Shown here: positions 1 to 11,471 of the stretch, piece after piece
Layout of the letters: every line of letters begins with the position of its first letter
How positions within the stretch are numbered: position 1 is the stretch's first letter
Source: Brachynemurus nebulosus
Taxonomy: Eukaryota; Arthropoda; Insecta; Neuroptera; Myrmeleontidae
Direction of reading: 5' to 3'
Length of the DNA: 64,000 nt
NCBI GenBank assembly: GCA_035578155.1
Contig: JAPWDM010000011.1
Coordinates: 22,606,375 to 22,670,374, forward strand
Notes under the pieces: generated by a model
Seen by the model: the letters and a program-made list of their open reading frames with translations, nothing else
What the model was told of the DNA's origin: nothing
Databases searched by the model: none
Translations under genes and position numbers: made by a program

Positions 1-1558
1 TATAATACTTTTACAGTAGTTTCACACATTTGTGAAAATAAACAATTACAAATTAAAAGCCACTAATATAAGCCACACACGAGTACAGCAATCACAGATT
101 TTATATCACACAAAACTAACCAATCACAAATTACGGATCCTAACTTCTTACCTATCATCCAGACGAATTTACTCTTATCCTGTCTTATCCTTTCTTGCTT
201 ACTTGAACAACATTCAGTGTTACTTATATTCATACTTTCATATTTAACTTCCCCACTTCTACCTTGAAATCTTCACAGCGGACTTTCAAAAGTCTCACAT
301 AGCCAAGATTCGACCATACAGAAAATAGTTTTGTTTCTTATAAAATGTTTCAAATTTAAGGTACATGTATCAGTCCGGTTTACTTCAAAGATTCTTCACT
401 ACAATTACACTATTACATGGAAAAATTACATAGAGACAAAAGATGAATTTTTGAATAAGCTTATAGTAAGTACACCTAACTCATTTTATAATAAGTACAC
501 CTTATACTCATTTAAAAAAAAAAAAAAAAGTAAAAATTATGTAATATTTCTTATACCAACACAAATCTTCCGGAATCTTGAAAAAAATTCCGATGTCCAT
601 TGCAAATATTTTTCACATAGCGAAAAGTTTGATGTAATTTGCTTCAAGTATCATTTTATTTTTCATTGTATATATGTAATTTTTGGCCCTTAATTTTTTT
701 CTCTTTATACGTAGTTATTTTACATGCATAGAAAATCAAAAATTAAATCGACTTTAAAATAAAAAACATCAGAAAATAAATGTACCGCTTTGATATTTTA
801 TAAATATTTTCTTAATTAATGTAAACAGTATATATGCTTTTTATAATGTTTGCATAAATTACAATAATAAACTGAGTTTGTCGAATTTCTATTAAAAATT
901 TTATTTTAAGAAACTTGAAATACTAAAAAAAAGTAAAAAATAAATTCTTGTTACCCGTGAACCCAAAAACTGAAGGCTTTTAGTTGATATTAGGTATCAA
1001 AATGTGAATACTACAGTGGCACTGGGAACAAAAAAAGACATTAAACATAAAAAAAAAATTCAACTAGTTCTTTTAGCAAAAATTCATAATTTTGATGGAA
1101 ATTCTCATTTTTTTATCAAAATTAGGGTACGTGAAATTAAAACTTTTTTTGTGAACTGGTTGAATTTTCTTTCTTTCTCATCCATATATAATCTCACCCA
1201 TGTAGCGTAATTCAAAATTTTTAACTCAGCACTTTACCTATACAGACATAGATGACGTTGAAAGTTGTCACCACAGAAACCATTGCCTTGACCGCTACAA
1301 GTGTACATTCTTATGCTTCAGCCAGGATCGTCGAATTTTTCCCACCAACTTTTCTTTGTTTCATAAAATTTTCTCCAATTTCCATCACACATCTAAAATA
1401 AATTTGAGTAGGAATTTAGAAATAAAATATGATTTTTAAAAATACAGAATAATAAATTTTTGGAAAATTTTTTTTGGATAGGTATTTGAAAAAATAGAAA
1501 AACTATTTTATCTATTTAAAGTGAAATCCACAGTTATTTATGAAATAATTAAACCTCT
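1..1558. other. AT-rich non-coding DNA
   Basis: No gene or transposon end is recognised here. The open frame at 331-693 is lysine- and phenylalanine-rich, crosses a poly-A run near 510-530 and looks like chance. A less AT-rich patch at about 1235-1335 can be read on the plus strand as a short cysteine-rich stretch preceded by a possible splice acceptor (CCTATACAG). It has no supporting start, donor or partner exon. Confidence 0.5.
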
Positions 1559-1566
1559 TTAATTAC

Positions 1567-2254
1567 CAGAGATGGGAACAAAAGGTCCCTAACAGAGTCG
1601 CCATATAAAATATTTTGTACTGGGGGGCTACGAACAGAACTGGAGGGCTGTCATAAAACGTAAAAATATTATCGATCTTTTTAAAAATCAGTTTTACGAC
1701 GTTTTACTATTAATACTACATCGTTAATGTTATTTTGTGTCTGTTTGTGTTTTTTAATTGCCAATATTATGAATCATTTTGCTTGTTATATGTACATACA
1801 TATCTTTATATTTTTCTAATGCAAAAACAAAACCATGTTCAGTCTTGTGAGCGACCTACTAGAGTGATACAATCTACTAATAAAATCAATTTTGTTTACT
1901 TTAAAGCAGGTATAAAGAAGGTGATATGTACATATTATTAAAATAATCACAACGGAAATAGAGATATTGTTTACAATATAAATGTTTTGAATTCGTTTAA
2001 ATTAATTTCTATTACAGTCGACCACTTATTTATTCAACATTAATTTTTTTAAATTATTTTTAAAATTAAAATTATATATTATATTATAAAAAATGGGTAA
2101 TTTTTAATTTTTACTGATTTGTTCTTTAAAGCTTCCTTAGGCTAGTCATCAAATCCAGGGGAAAATCCTCGGCCTTCTAATAAAATTTATAGCCCCCCAA
2201 TTCAAAATATTTTATATGGCGATTCTGTTCGGGACCACTGTTCTCCCAACTCTA
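1567..2254. mobile_element. hAT-type miniature element with perfect 8-bp TSD
   Basis: The 688-bp element starts CAGAGATGGGAACA and ends TGTTCTCCCAACTCTA, which are inverted copies. Arm similarity continues for about 85 bp on each side, including a shared GCCATATAAAATATTTTG block. It is flanked by a perfect 8-bp direct repeat TTAATTAC at 1559-1566 and 2255-2262. An 8-bp TSD with a CAGAGATGGG-like terminus is characteristic of the hAT superfamily. No transposase remnant is seen, so it is non-autonomous. The arms are only slightly diverged. Confidence 0.88.
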
Positions 2255-2262
2255 TTAATTAC

Positions 2263-2999
2263 ATAATTTCCAAAATCAATCCAGTGATTAAAAGAGCGCT
2301 CGTTAAAAATTGAAAAAATAAATATCAGTCAAAATCAATTGTTTAAACAGATAATCATTTTAATTAATAATTAAACCAAAAAAATAAAATAAAATAAAAT
2401 AAAAAAATATAAAATAAAAAAAATTTAAAAACTCACCATATAGCTTCGTGCCAACTTTTCCAGAAATTATAATTAATTGACTACGTACTATATATCTACT
2501 CTACACTAAATAAACAACAATTAACTATTTAAAAACTCACTACTAGAAAATTATATAACTATGTACATATTTGAAAAATTCACTGCAAGATTTTTATTTC
2601 AACTGGCTACTTCCTCTCATTTCACGTGAATTTATACATAATTTTGTTTTGATTAATAATAACTTGTTTACATACAATCACATTTATCAATGTGTTTTTA
2701 TTTTCAAAAATCCTTGTATTTGTGGAGATCATCTCAAGGTCAATTATACATATAGATATTAAGTACATTACATACATATTTATTTTTTTCGTGTGTTTAT
2801 TGATAGTGACAAAAAATTGCGACTGATTTTTTTATTTTTTTAATTGTTTACCATTTGAAATAAATTTTGATTATACATACATATGTACTTTAAAATGTGT
2901 ATAAAAAATTTTTTAAAACGCAAAATAAATTTTGTGTACTGTCCGACTCCAAATATATATGACATTTATAATATACTGAAAGTTCTGGAAAAGTATTAC
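2263..2999. other. AT-rich spacer with an (AAAAT)n tract
   Basis: A simple repeat of AAAATAAAAT type lies at about 2373-2425. The rest is AT-rich with no recognisable gene or element end. Confidence 0.5.
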
Positions 3000-3165
3000 A
3001 ACGTAAAGGAGTATCCACATTCGAGGTTGGCCGAGTCCGAGAATGTAGAGGGTCATTTCGTTGTGCCTCGCGGTTGGTGTTATAATGCTATTCATATGCC
3101 TCAGCCAACCTCAGCGAGGAACTTCGTCCAACCTCGACGAGAATGTGGAGGGTCCTTAATACTTT
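3000..3165. mobile_element. Small GC-richer inverted-repeat element
   Basis: The left arm (about 3004-3030) reads GTAAAGGAGTATCCACATTC then GAGGTTGG. The right arm (about 3128-3166) is its imperfect inverse, with CCAACCTCG followed by GAATGTGGAGGGTCC. Further copies of GAGGTTGG and GAATGTAGAGGGTC lie inside in both orientations, so it folds into a branched hairpin. It is clearly richer in G+C than its surroundings. The superfamily is unknown and no TSD was assigned. The open frame here (2883-3167) is incidental. Confidence 0.5.
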
Positions 3166-3206
3166 AAAGGTAATATTGTAACATCAAAATGTTGCTACAC
3201 TTTTTA

Positions 3207-3457
3207 AAATTGAAGACATAGTGGATGAAGGTGTTATGTAACATTTTTTTTATAATTTTACAGTAGAAGCGTTTGAATGTTTTTATTTACATATACTTCC
3301 CATGCAATAGCATGTGTTTATTATTGAAGTTCTACGAAACTATTAGGCGTAATGAATTATAACATATACTTCAGCATAGGATATTTCAAAATTTTGTAAA
3401 TATGACTTTTTGAAGAAAAGTTGTATAACACCTTTATCCACTCACGTCTTCAATTTT
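3207..3457. mobile_element. MITE with about 37-bp terminal inverted repeats
   Basis: The left arm at about 3208-3244 (AAAATTGAAGACATAGTGGA then TGAAGGTGTTATGTAAC) is matched in inverse at 3419-3457 (GTTGTATAACACC, then TTTATCCACTCACGTCTTC, then AATTTT). The centre of about 170 bp is AT-rich and non-coding. No clear TSD was identified, so the superfamily is left open. Confidence 0.6.
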
Positions 3458-6284
3458 ATTCCAGTCCTTATGGTTCCTGTACACTTTCTGTACACTTTTA
3501 CAAGATTACAAGAAATTAGTGGTACACTTGTATAGTTTAGATCTGTATTTCTTTGAAGTCCTTGGGCTCGAAGGCCGTCTCGAACGCTGGTTTTTTAATA
3601 TATGTATTTTGATCACGTAGGTACTCGACTGTGTTTTTCGGTTTCCAAGACATCTATTTTTCTATAATTTCTCTTCCCAGCGCTCACACCAATAATAAAA
3701 TTATGTTTTGTTAATCGGTTGTGATTACGTGGTTATTTCTGCTTGGTACTTCACTAGGCCTATAGATGGGTCACTTATTCATATATAGGGCATTTTATTA
3801 TAGATGTATTTTGGGGCTGAAGTACGGAAGAAATTCGCGAAGTTGCTCAAAATCACGTTATCTATGAAGGTCTCCTTTTACAGATATCTCGAAAATATTT
3901 TAATATAAAGTCAAACTACAGAACAAAGTTGATCGATGACAATTTATGAAACATTTGAAAAATCTCGCGTATGTTCTCCTCGTGCAAAATTAACGAATCT
4001 CAATTAACTATTTGAGAAACAATCTTAAATTTATAAACAGAATTTCGATCTATTTTGAAACGAATGCATTAATATTTACGCTTATGTTTTACTTCGTACA
4101 TTATAATTTAATTTATTCTTGTTTGTTTCTTTGTCATGTGTATTTAGTCAACTGAATTGTTTTCTTGTTCTTGACCTTCCCTACTAATCTCATCCCCACT
4201 ACTGCTATATCTTCATAGAATATATATATGTATAAACCGTAAATTTAGTATAATCTACACTTGTTTGATAATGGACATGTTGATTGAAACCTGTCACAAA
4301 ATCTTGAAATAGAATGTGGTATTTTTTGTAAAATAAAGATTTTTTATTCATTAAGAGCAAACTGCTTAAATTGGTAGTCATTTACATATTCTTACTTTGT
4401 AAGTGTTTTTTTTTTATGGTGGAGACGCTGAGACGAGTAATATTTAATATTTGTCTCAGTAATTTTCTATTTGGGAGAACTCTCAAAAGAATAGATGGTA
4501 CTAAAAACAGAAATAATATTAACGATTTTGCACAACTAAATAATACTTTTTTATCCAAATAACAGTACAGTCAAAAATCAAATAAGGTTAATATTTGGCT
4601 TAAAATTTGTTAATATTTAATTTATACAAATTTCACTAATAAATAATCTTGTGGTAAGTACATCCTGTATTTAGTAAGTGTAAAAACATACATATGCCTA
4701 ACAGTTAAACTCTCATTGGAATTGAACAGTAGCTAAAAAACAGGGTAATAAAAAATTAAATTATTATTTAAAACGTAAATATGTTCCTAAATTTGTACCG
4801 CAATAATGTTTTATTTAAAAATCGATGAAATTATCTACGTTTTACTACGTTTTATGTAAGAATTAATGAAATAATAGATAAGATTGTAATGCTTAACTTT
4901 GAAGATTTTAAATCATTAATAAATTGTTAATTCTTGATTAAATATATAATTAAATAATAATACATATCGATAAAATTTAATAATTTTCAGTTGAATTAAA
5001 TGGACAATTCTTAATATTGTTTATTAGAAATATATGTTTTACTATTATAGTAACCATGTACGCTAAATATAATGATTTTTCGAATCTCTTTTTCTAAATT
5101 CTTCGTCTTATCTGTTGTATAAAAAAATGGTAGGTTTGTTTTTTTTACCATTTTAATGCACTTGTGAAATAATTATCAAGCACTGTTATTATCAATTTTA
5201 TTCGTTCTGTGTATAAAAATTATTGTTTTCAATTGACAAAATTTTCTGATTTATGTATATTATTATCACAGCACTCCCACCATTTAAATATATTTTTCAG
5301 ATCTTTTAAAGTTAGCAAAGATACCTACTTTTATTGATAACATGTACTTAAATAATATTTTCTAACGACACAAAATTTTTCTTGGCAGCGTAATATGAAA
5401 ATTTTATCTGACATTGATCGAAAATATACTTAGCTTTTCTTTTTATGATTCAAATATCAAAAAATGAAATATTATTTTCTCATAGGTGGATGCGGAGATT
5501 TGAATATCAAAAGTTGGAACCCATTTCACTGTCGCTCAAACTTTTAGAAAATATAGACTAAAAAGGACGGGAGTTACTGGATACTGTAACATTTCATGAA
5601 GAAAAAAAAAGCAAATTTTAATTATTCATTAAATTTAAAACAGTTTTACATTCTAATTTTATTGAAGGTTGTCATAATTATACAATATCCCTGTCGCAGC
5701 ATCTGCATAACATAGCGAATTTCCAAATATTGGGCACTGGCGGATCTCATCTAAGACCTGTATCCATTTAAAATAGTTTAGCTTTCTAACAGTGAAACAA
5801 TTTTCAAAATCAGTTCAGTCGTTAATTTTTGGCGCTTTTGAGTCCTCAGGACCCTAACGAATCTCATATAGTGTAGCATATATCCAATAAACAACATATT
5901 ATTGCATTACATAACTATAGTTTTCGATTTTTTTTCTAGGTGTGCAAATATATATAAATTATATTTTCTCTCTAAAGGAGGACATCATATAAAAATTTCC
6001 TTTCCATAACGTACTCTTAAAAAATCTGACTAATTTTAATTTAAAAAGATGAGACAGAGCTATTGTTATTATAACACATACGTACATATTGAATAACTAA
6101 CTAGTACTTGTTTTATCTAGAAAAGAATTGCTAAAACGATAAAACATTTATTGTAAAAAAATTCAGCAAATTTCTTAATTTTTGTTAAAAGCTAGTTCAC
6201 TTAGTACAATGTTTTAAAAGCTTATCTTATGCAATTTTTTACGCCCTTTTCGATGGTGTCAAAAAAAATTAAAAAAATTTTTGA
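3458..6284. other. AT-rich DNA with one dispersed-repeat fragment
   Basis: No gene is recognised. The only repeat noticed is at about 5690-5725, a copy of the TGTCGCAGCAT dispersed repeat listed separately. The open frame at 4371-4562 has no recognisable features. Confidence 0.45.
5690..5725 (+). repeat. Dispersed repeat TGTCGCAGCAT, copy 1
   Basis: The block TGTCGCAGCATCTGCATAAC followed by ATAGCGAATTTCC recurs at about 57706-57742 and 61349-61386 with few differences. The family is unknown. It may be one end of a transposable element, but no partner terminus was found. Confidence 0.6.
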
Positions 6285-6590
6285 ATTCTAGCCAAATTTT
6301 GCAAAAAAAAAAAAGAAAAAACACTAAAAATGGCGCAAAATGGCCAAAAAACCTACTTGTGGGCATCCGACGTCGTAGCCGACGTCTAACGAACTTAACC
6401 GAGCCAGTCCGGATTCCAGCAGGCATACCAAATTTCATAAGCATTAAACGTTTCGTTCGAGAATTATCGTGTGCACACATAAATACATACATTTAAGACT
6501 CCAAAACAAATTTCTACCATAGTCCCGGACTTAGGTCTTACTATAAGAGCTGCTATAATATCATAGCTGAATTTCCAGAATCGAAATTCG
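6285..6590 (+). mobile_element. Crypton 3'-end relic, second copy
   Basis: This plus-strand stretch is homologous by eye to the minus strand of 62790-63180, the end of the Crypton relic at the right edge. Shared landmarks in the same order are GCCAAATTTTGCA with an A-rich tract, CCAAATTTC, TTCGTTCGAG, TATCG with GTGCACACA, and then AAACAAATT, CATAGTCC and GGTCTT. The last three lie beyond the microsatellite in the other copy. Only the extreme C-terminal coding tail and the 3' non-coding part remain. Opposed frames of 71 and 77 codons here are shadows of this relic. Confidence 0.6.
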
Positions 6591-6715
6591 CTAAAAGCAC
6601 ACCTCCTCCACTTATTTTTGGCTGTAAAAAGTCAATTACATAGTTGTCCGATTTTCAATGTTTTTTAAATATTAAAAATTACAGCGGAGTAATTTAAAAA
6701 AAAAGAAAAAAGAAA
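6590..6715 (+). repeat. Fragment related to the 13279-14282 foldback arm
   Basis: The order of landmarks (AAAGCACACCTCCTCCACTT then ATTTTTGGCT, GTCCGATTTT, AGCGGAGTAATTTAAAAA) parallels the left arm of the foldback element at 13279. That arm has AGCACGGCTCCACCTATTTT, then ATCCGATTTT and GGCGGATTAATTTAAAAA. The match is diverged and one-sided, so this is a degraded fragment or a related element. Confidence 0.4.
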
Positions 6716-6924
6716 ACACTACTAGATTCCAAATGACTCCAAAATAACACTTTTTTAGAAAAGTATTGGTAAGAAGCTATTCTTAACAATCAAAAGAAAT
6801 TTTTTAAATCTAAATCCTCCAATCAAACTGAACTGTTAGAAGAAGTAAGATTATTCAGAAATGGTAAAGGATTTTGCATTTTCTTAAAATTACTGCCCGC
6901 CTAACTTTTAATTGACTTAGGTTT

Positions 6925-7035
6925 TACTTTATAGTATTCCGTATTTGCTAATAATTAATAAAACACTTTACTTTGCAAAAATACCACTTTTATTTTAGTA
7001 ATTTAGACATAAACGTGGTATTTTTGTAAAGTATA
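6925..7035 (-). repeat. Dispersed repeat B, copy 1
   Basis: Read on the minus strand, this contains AAAAGTGGTATTTTTGCAAA, then a TTATTAATTATTAGCAAA-like stretch and GGAATACTATAAAGTAA. The same order is found on the plus strand at 14705-14802 and 19484-19573, with a shorter match at 47041-47103. The family is unknown and non-coding. Confidence 0.55.
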
Positions 7036-7441
7036 GCGCCTAGATTTTCATAGAAGTACAATCAATAGGCCACGTGCGAACAACAATTAAATCTTCAAAA
7101 TATTATTAATTTAACAAAAGGTTTCTGGTAAGTTAAATCAGAATATGTATGTATCGTCATTCGTCAATCAACTCTCACTTAACGTTGCGTAGTAGTCAAT
7201 TTATGCAGAGTTGAAGAAGTAAATTTACAGGTACTCTATGTATTTTTTTTTTTACTAATTAATGTTAATTATATACGGTGTCGCGTATATAGTCGCTACC
7301 CTTTACTGGAATATCAACCATTACAAAAGGACATTAGGCTTGAAGCGTTGGTGAGCGTAACCTCATTTTTATGTCAGATAGGTTGCCAGCTATACGGATC
7401 AGCATGAGAATATTACCTTTAATTTTATATTAACAAGGACG

Positions 7442-7890
7442 CGATTTACATTAACGCTCCGCTCTCGGTACGATATCACTCCGCTTCCGGTTTGATAAAA
7501 TATTCTTGCACAATAAACAATGAGTGTATTCACATCATCGCTCTGATATCGATCCGATATCAGTCAAGGTTCGCTCCCACTCCAATGCCACTCCAATATC
7601 AATACCACTCAGGTAATATTTTATCGGAGAGATATCAGACTTGTTATGGCTTATACCTATAGTGTAAACACTTTTTTGATTCCACTTCACTCCGCTTGCA
7701 TTCAGTTGTTATGAAAAGATATTTGTATCGAACTGAGACCGATCTGGGAGCGTATCCAGAGCGGCATTATGTGAATAGAGAACGAATAGGTACCAACATG
7801 ATATCAGCACTGTGATGCGAACACAACAAGATTATATCCAATCAAGAGCGTAGTGATATCGTACTGAGAGCGGAGCGTTAATGTAAATCG
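7442..7890. mobile_element. MITE with about 45-bp TIRs and internal GATATC repeats
   Basis: The left end CGATTTACATTAACGCTCCG, continuing CTCTCGGTACGATATCACTC, is matched inversely by the right end (about 7850-7890: GTGATATCGTACTGAGAGCG then GAGCGTTAATGTAAATCG). Inside, GATATC recurs many times (for example near 7545-7560, 7630 and 7800). A second internal inverted pair exists around the GATAAAATATT and AATATTTTATC blocks. No TSD was assigned. Confidence 0.7.
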
Positions 7891-9152
7891 AGCCTAAATG
7901 TATCAAGATAGTTAATAACAGAATTTTATATCCTTTTAATCACGCTTTTAAAACCTTTTATTTGATTAAGCTTGACTGACGACATACATGAGCGAAATAA
8001 CGAAATAAAAAGTTCTGTCAGATATCTTTAGCACTTCTTTTATAGTTATTTGTATCATATTTTCTGAAAGTTTTATCGACAAGAAAAGTTCGTCAATACT
8101 TGATTTCTTTTTACATTGAACTCTTGGACTATCGTTAAGCTGTGGCAATAAAAATGTTTCACAATATGTAATATTTATTTTAGTTTTTTTGATAAGAAAA
8201 ATACATATTTTTTTATCAAGTATATAGTCAGGTTATTTCCTTGGAGACAATATTAATCTTTATTACTCCTTTTTATTAGATCATTTTTTCAATTGTAATC
8301 TACATAAATTTGTTATTTTAGACCTCTAATTATATCGCCTAACTGAAAATAAAAAATCTAGGTAAAGTTTTTCAAATTGTCAACAAAACTTTTAAGTGAA
8401 TTTCGAAACAATTGTTTTTTTATGCATTAATTTTTTTGAAAACTATGCATATTTTAGTTTTGTTGTTACAAAAAATTTTTTCAAATGAAGTAATAAAAAA
8501 AAATATAAATGAATAAATAAATAAATTAATAGTGTTTTTGCCTCAAGTATCACCAGTGTATCAAATATCAAGTATGTATTATTTACATATTATTGTGTCG
8601 ATGGCGTTCAAAATACTCTTGTTTCTAAAATTAGAATAAAAATTCACTGTTTACTTTTAATTATAAATACACGGTAATCATTTTGTTTTTTCATTATCTC
8701 TTTATTTAAAATGAATTTACTTATCTTTAGTTTTCCTATCGACGTATCAACCTATCAATTTCACATTCAAAACAAGACTTGCCAAAATATTTAGATACAT
8801 ACACATATTATCTCAAATCCCATTTTTATTTTTATCAAAAAAAGAAACAAAAACTTAATTTGCATTTCAATTTTAAATAGAAAATTTTAATTGAATTTTT
8901 GGTAGGTATTTTATTTATTTTGTCTGTTTTTAATCTGGTGAAACATGTTCATTCGGATGTTCAGACTAATTACATATTTATTTATATATTTTCAAAACTA
9001 ATTAGGTATGATTGGTATCCGATAGCGAAAGCTCTAATATCACTCTCGAAAGATGCGAAAATTGTCGTTGTACAAAATCAAAATTTCTACCTACTCGCTT
9101 TTGATATTTCAGAACTGAGAAAAAATTTAGTTGCGTGTTTACCTATTGACTT
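7891..9152. other. AT-rich DNA, nothing recognised
   Basis: There is no gene-like composition and no paired termini. The frame at 7966-8148 is unsupported. The frame at 8899-9213 runs into the inverted repeat described next and its product is not recognised. Confidence 0.4.
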
Positions 9153-9420
9153 ATTAGCACCGATAGGAGGTTCGGTTGCACGAATAGGACCGGCTTTAAA
9201 CTTCCAACTATAATTACGATATATCAAATAAAATGTTTAGAAATTGTAACCTATTTTTGTACACAAAAATAAAGCACTAAATTTCTTATTAAGAGAGCAT
9301 TAATCCAAGCACAAAAATAGATTACAATTCCTAAATCTTTTATTTAATATATATTAGTTTATACTTGAAAATCTAAAGCCGATCCTGTTAGGGCAACCGA
9401 ACCTCCTATCGGTGCTTATT
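9153..9420. repeat. Long imperfect hairpin, arms of about 108 bp
   Basis: The left arm 9153-9260 and right arm 9311-9420 are inverted copies with a spacer of about 50 bp. Both carry AGCACCGATAGGAGGTTCGG followed by TTGC, and both end in a TTGTAACCTATTTTTG-like block. The arms differ at scattered sites and by an internal length change. It could be a foldback MITE or a tail-to-tail duplication. The left arm forms the 3' end of an unrecognised 104-codon open frame (8899-9213). No TSD was found at the outer edges. Confidence 0.65.
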
Positions 9421-10097
9421 AGTCCTCATATGGTCCTCTATGCAAAACTGAAACGAGCCAACTCTGGTATCTTTGTCGTTTAAAAAAAATTTGCCTAACA
9501 TCCCGTACATAAATACATACAAATAGATAAAAATGTATAATATCTAAAATATATTCACATTTAAAAAAATTATATTTGAATAATATCGTTTTCATATTCA
9601 CCGGAAAATAGATTTTCTAAGGAAATTTGCAATATTTTTATTTCCAAATCTACCACAAATGTACGAAAGTGGGTTCACTATTGGTTGGATGTGTACACTA
9701 CATTCAAGATTATGTAATGGATTTTATCACTAAGCCGGATACAAGCATGCCTAAATTGCCTCCAATTTACCGCAGTGTGTCGTATTAGTATAATATATCA
9801 TGTGTAAAGGTGGCTCTAGCTATTACTGATATTATTTTATTATTCGGGTATCTCTGGAATAAAAGAAAATTGTTTTATTCAAAAAATTTTAATATTACCA
9901 GATTAAATTGATCGTACTTGTAGGCCACTCATTTAACTCATTATAATCTAACATTTATATGAATTAGACAAATGCTTAATGATACATTAACGTACTCCTT
10001 AGAGTGTATCCAATTTGAGCAACTAATCATACAGTCGATTAATGTCATTTACCTACTTGTAAAGTAGGTTCATGTGGGGCACTATTGACACTATCAT

Positions 10098-11463
10098 CAG
10101 GGTCGGATTTATCTCTGTGAAGACCCTAGAGCACTTCTAATGTGATGGCCCATGAATACTTCACATGTTATCACATGTGGATGCCCCTGTGTACTTCTGT
10201 GGCGAGCCCCTTGGAATATTTCCCGAAATTTTTCAAATTTTTCCAAAAGTACCCGACTAGAAATTTTTCCTTATTTGCAGAAAGTATCATCGGGTCCTTA
10301 TCAGGTTTAGATAAGGTAATCCCCAATAGGGAAAACCTGATAAGGTCCTTATGGGGATCAGGTCAGGATAACCTTCTTTGAAAAAAAAAAATATTTTTCA
10401 TCGGGTTAACCTGATGAGGAAATTATCAGGTTCATGTCAGGATAACCTCACTTGTAAGAAAAATATTTTTCAACAGGTTATCCTGATCAGAACCTGATCA
10501 GGATCATGTAAGGATAATCTTACGTAAAAAACATCAATTTCCTATCATGTTATCCTAATCAGAACATTATCAGGTCCATGTCAGGATAACCTTACTTGTA
10601 AGAAAAATATTTTTAACAGGTTATCATGATCAGCACCTTATCAGGATCATATCAGGATAACCTTATGTAAAAAATATAAATTTCCGATCGGGTTATCCTA
10701 CTCAGAACATTATCAGGCCCATGTCAGGGTAACCTTACTTATACTTACTATATTATATAATACATATCTCATGTAAGCTTACATGATTTTTTTTAACTGA
10801 ATCTGTAACAAAATAACCTTAAAATGTATGAAAATTGTTTCATTTTTAAACGTTTAATAAAACTATATTCGTCAATAACTGAAAAAACTTATAATTTTGC
10901 TGTACACAAATATTGTGCCACTTCCTTGCTGTTCAAAACAGGTTAACATTTTTGTTCTGTTAAATGGAAATTTGTGTTATAATTTTCATTTTAACATAAA
11001 CATATGAAATGTTACATTTAACATTGAACTTATTTTACATTGAAGTATTAATACCTGTATACATATATAATTTAATATGGAGCTAACCCGATAAGGACAG
11101 CCTGATTAGGATTCAATAAGGTTATTCTGATCATGATCTGATATGGTAGTCCTGATGAGGACCTGATAAGGTAGTCATGATAAGGACCCGATGACTGTTC
11201 TGCGTGACAAACCTGATAAGGACCTCATACGGTAATCCTGATCTGGACCTCATCAGAATGTAAGGCACGCCTGATAAGGTCCTTGTCTGGACCTTACTAA
11301 AATTTCTAGTCGGGTAGGGTTGCCGAGCAAAAAGAAAGAAAAAAGCATTTATCCTTTCTATTATATTCCTAATTTTCAGATTTTATTCGATTTTGTGTAG
11401 GGCCCTATTGTGTGGGAACCTCGGGACACGTGCCCCAAGTGTCATTATGTAAATCCTGCTCTG
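10098..11463. mobile_element. hAT-type element with perfect TSD, interrupted
   Basis: The ends are CAGGGTCGGATTTA and TAAATCCTGCTCTG, imperfect inverted copies of hAT type. They are flanked by a perfect 8-bp duplication ACTATCAT at 10090-10097 and 11464-11471. Removing the nested TA-flanked element at 10250-11316 leaves a host element of about 300 bp with no coding remnant. The open frame at 10142-10381 straddles the junction of the two elements and is not a gene. Confidence 0.85.
10250..11316. mobile_element. TA-flanked element built of hairpin repeats, nested in a hAT element
   Basis: The termini are TACCCGACTAGAAATTTT and AAAATTTCTAGTCGGGTA, inverted copies flanked by TA. The left third (about 10330-10760) is a tandem array of roughly 72-bp units with GGTTA marks near 10404, 10476, 10549, 10619 and 10691. 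In the best-kept units GGTTATCCTGA and TCAGGATAACC face each other, so each unit can fold as a hairpin. The right part (about 11085-11300) is packed with CCTGATAAGG and CCTGATGAGG variants. No transposase is seen. TA duplication suggests Tc1/mariner-like mobilisation, but the superfamily is inferred. Confidence 0.8.
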
Positions 11464-11471
11464 ACTATCAT

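Noticed and set aside
331..693. 120-codon open frame
   Set aside because: K/F/Y-rich composition expected from AT-rich DNA, spans a poly-A run, no recognisable motif.
10400..10760. CRISPR-like regularly spaced repeats
   Set aside because: Units are contiguous and self-complementary with no unique spacers, and the context is a eukaryotic transposon.
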